Source: Bog-473 sp036491435 (GTDB lineage: Bacteria > Actinomycetota > Acidimicrobiia > Acidimicrobiales > RAAP-2). From it: DNA of 21,638 nt. The stretch spans positions 1 to 21,638 of the forward strand of contig DASXBZ010000070.1 of the NCBI GenBank assembly GCA_036491435.1. Reading direction: 5' to 3'. Under the pieces are notes generated by a model, which ran no database searches, had not been told where the DNA came from, and saw nothing but the letters and a program-made list of their open reading frames with translations. Positions 21,030-21,638 of this stretch are shown here, piece by piece (the stretch's first letter is position 1; each line of letters begins with the position of its first letter). A program made the translations under genes and the position numbers.

Positions 21030-21638
21030 TGGACGAGGCGCCCGGTGTCGTGCTGGCCGTCTACGCCCATCCCGACGACGCGGACGTGGGTTGCGGCGGG
21101 ACGCTGGCCCGCTGGGCCAAGGCGGGCTGCGCCGTGCACCTCGTGGTCTGCACCGACGGCGGGAAGGGTACGACCGACCCCGCCGTGGTGCCGACCCAGC
21201 TGGCCGCCGAGCGCGCCGGCGAGCTCGAGGCTTCGTCTGCCCTGATCGGGCTGTCCAGCGTGGAGAACCTGGGCTACCCCGACGGCGAGCTCGCCGACTC
21301 CGAGGGCTTCCGCCGCACCCTCGTCGAACGCGTGCGCTCGCTCCGCCCCGACGTGGTGTGCGGGCACGATCCCAGCGCGCTCTTCTTCGGACAGGACTAC
21401 GTCAACCATCGTGACCATCGGATCGCCGGGGCCGCCTTGCTCGATTCGGTGGCGCCCGCGTCGGCGCTGCCGCACTACTTCCCCGAGGCCGGCGCCCCCC
21501 ATCAAGTGTCGACGGTGCTCCTCTCGGGAACCCTCGAGCCCGACGAGTGGATCGACGTCACGGACACCATCGAGACGAAGGCCGCCGCGGTGGAGTGCCA
21601 CCGCACCCAGTTCGACGGCCAGAGCGGGTGGGCCGGCG
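21029..21638 (+). CDS. PIG-L/LmbE-family deacetylase, 3' end missing
   Basis: The first 203 residues of a zinc-dependent N-acetylglucosaminyl deacetylase-fold protein, open to the window edge. The metal-binding motif AHPDDADVGCGG (residues 13-24) matches the family's AHPDDxExxxGG, with Asp replacing the usual Glu, and a distal His pair NHRDHR supplies the third ligand. Relatives in Actinomycetota include MshB and Mca of mycothiol metabolism and uncharacterised sugar deacetylases; which of these applies cannot be decided from this part. ATG 21029 overlaps the nrdR stop (TGATG), so the two are coupled and it may be the third gene of the SOS-started transcript. Confidence 0.88.
   Translation, partial: MDEAPGVVLAVYAHPDDADVGCGGTLARWAKAGCAVHLVVCTDGGKGTTDPAVVPTQLAAERAGELEASSALIGLSSVENLGYPDGELADSEGFRRTLVERVRSLRPDVVCGHDPSALFFGQDYVNHRDHRIAGAALLDSVAPASALPHYFPEAGAPHQVSTVLLSGTLEPDEWIDVTDTIETKAAAVECHRTQFDGQSGWAG

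Overview
The window is high-GC bacterial DNA with many GTG starts, overlapping genes and several starts with a TANNNT hexamer 6-8 nt upstream and no Shine-Dalgarno (the leaderless pattern common in Actinomycetota). The SOS operators are of the CGAAC-N4-GTTCG type used by Gram-positive and actinobacterial LexA, and DapC, DapE, LexA and the LysM-NrdR pair look actinobacterial. I infer an actinomycete outside the well-studied Mycobacterium/Streptomyces groups, perhaps Acidimicrobiia; the class is a guess.

Left part (1-4.7 kb): the 3' part of hflX runs into dapC-dapD-dapE, three successive steps of the succinylase branch of lysine/meso-diaminopimelate synthesis, followed by a small SET-domain methyltransferase gene. 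Middle (4.7-11.05 kb): a sulfotransferase-like gene and a diiron ferritin-like gene on the minus strand, an ECF sigma factor with its RskA-like membrane anti-sigma factor, a two-half EthD-like protein, a methyltransferase and a divergent Fpg/Nei-family protein only 15 bp apart, and lexA on the minus strand.

Accessory block (about 11.2-19.85 kb): a stand-alone cyclic-nucleotide-binding-domain (CNB) protein, a calcineurin-like phosphoesterase, a four-helix membrane protein, a cysteine-rich secreted protein, a 1257-residue protein with the architecture of mammalian soluble adenylyl cyclase (two class III cyclase domains, P-loop NTPase, TPR region), and a second stand-alone CNB protein. Together these could synthesise, sense and possibly degrade a cyclic nucleotide.

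Right part (20.1-21.6 kb): a small membrane LysM protein preceded by three SOS boxes, nrdR, and the start of a PIG-L/LmbE-type deacetylase gene. The order and orientation hflX(+), lexA(-), LysM(+), nrdR(+) match my recollection of the Mycobacterium tuberculosis locus (Rv2725c, Rv2720, Rv2719c, Rv2718c), where lexA and the LysM gene are immediate divergent neighbours. Here the cyclic-nucleotide block of about 9 kb sits between them, and each side keeps its own LexA operators. No tRNA, rRNA, CRISPR array or transposase was seen.
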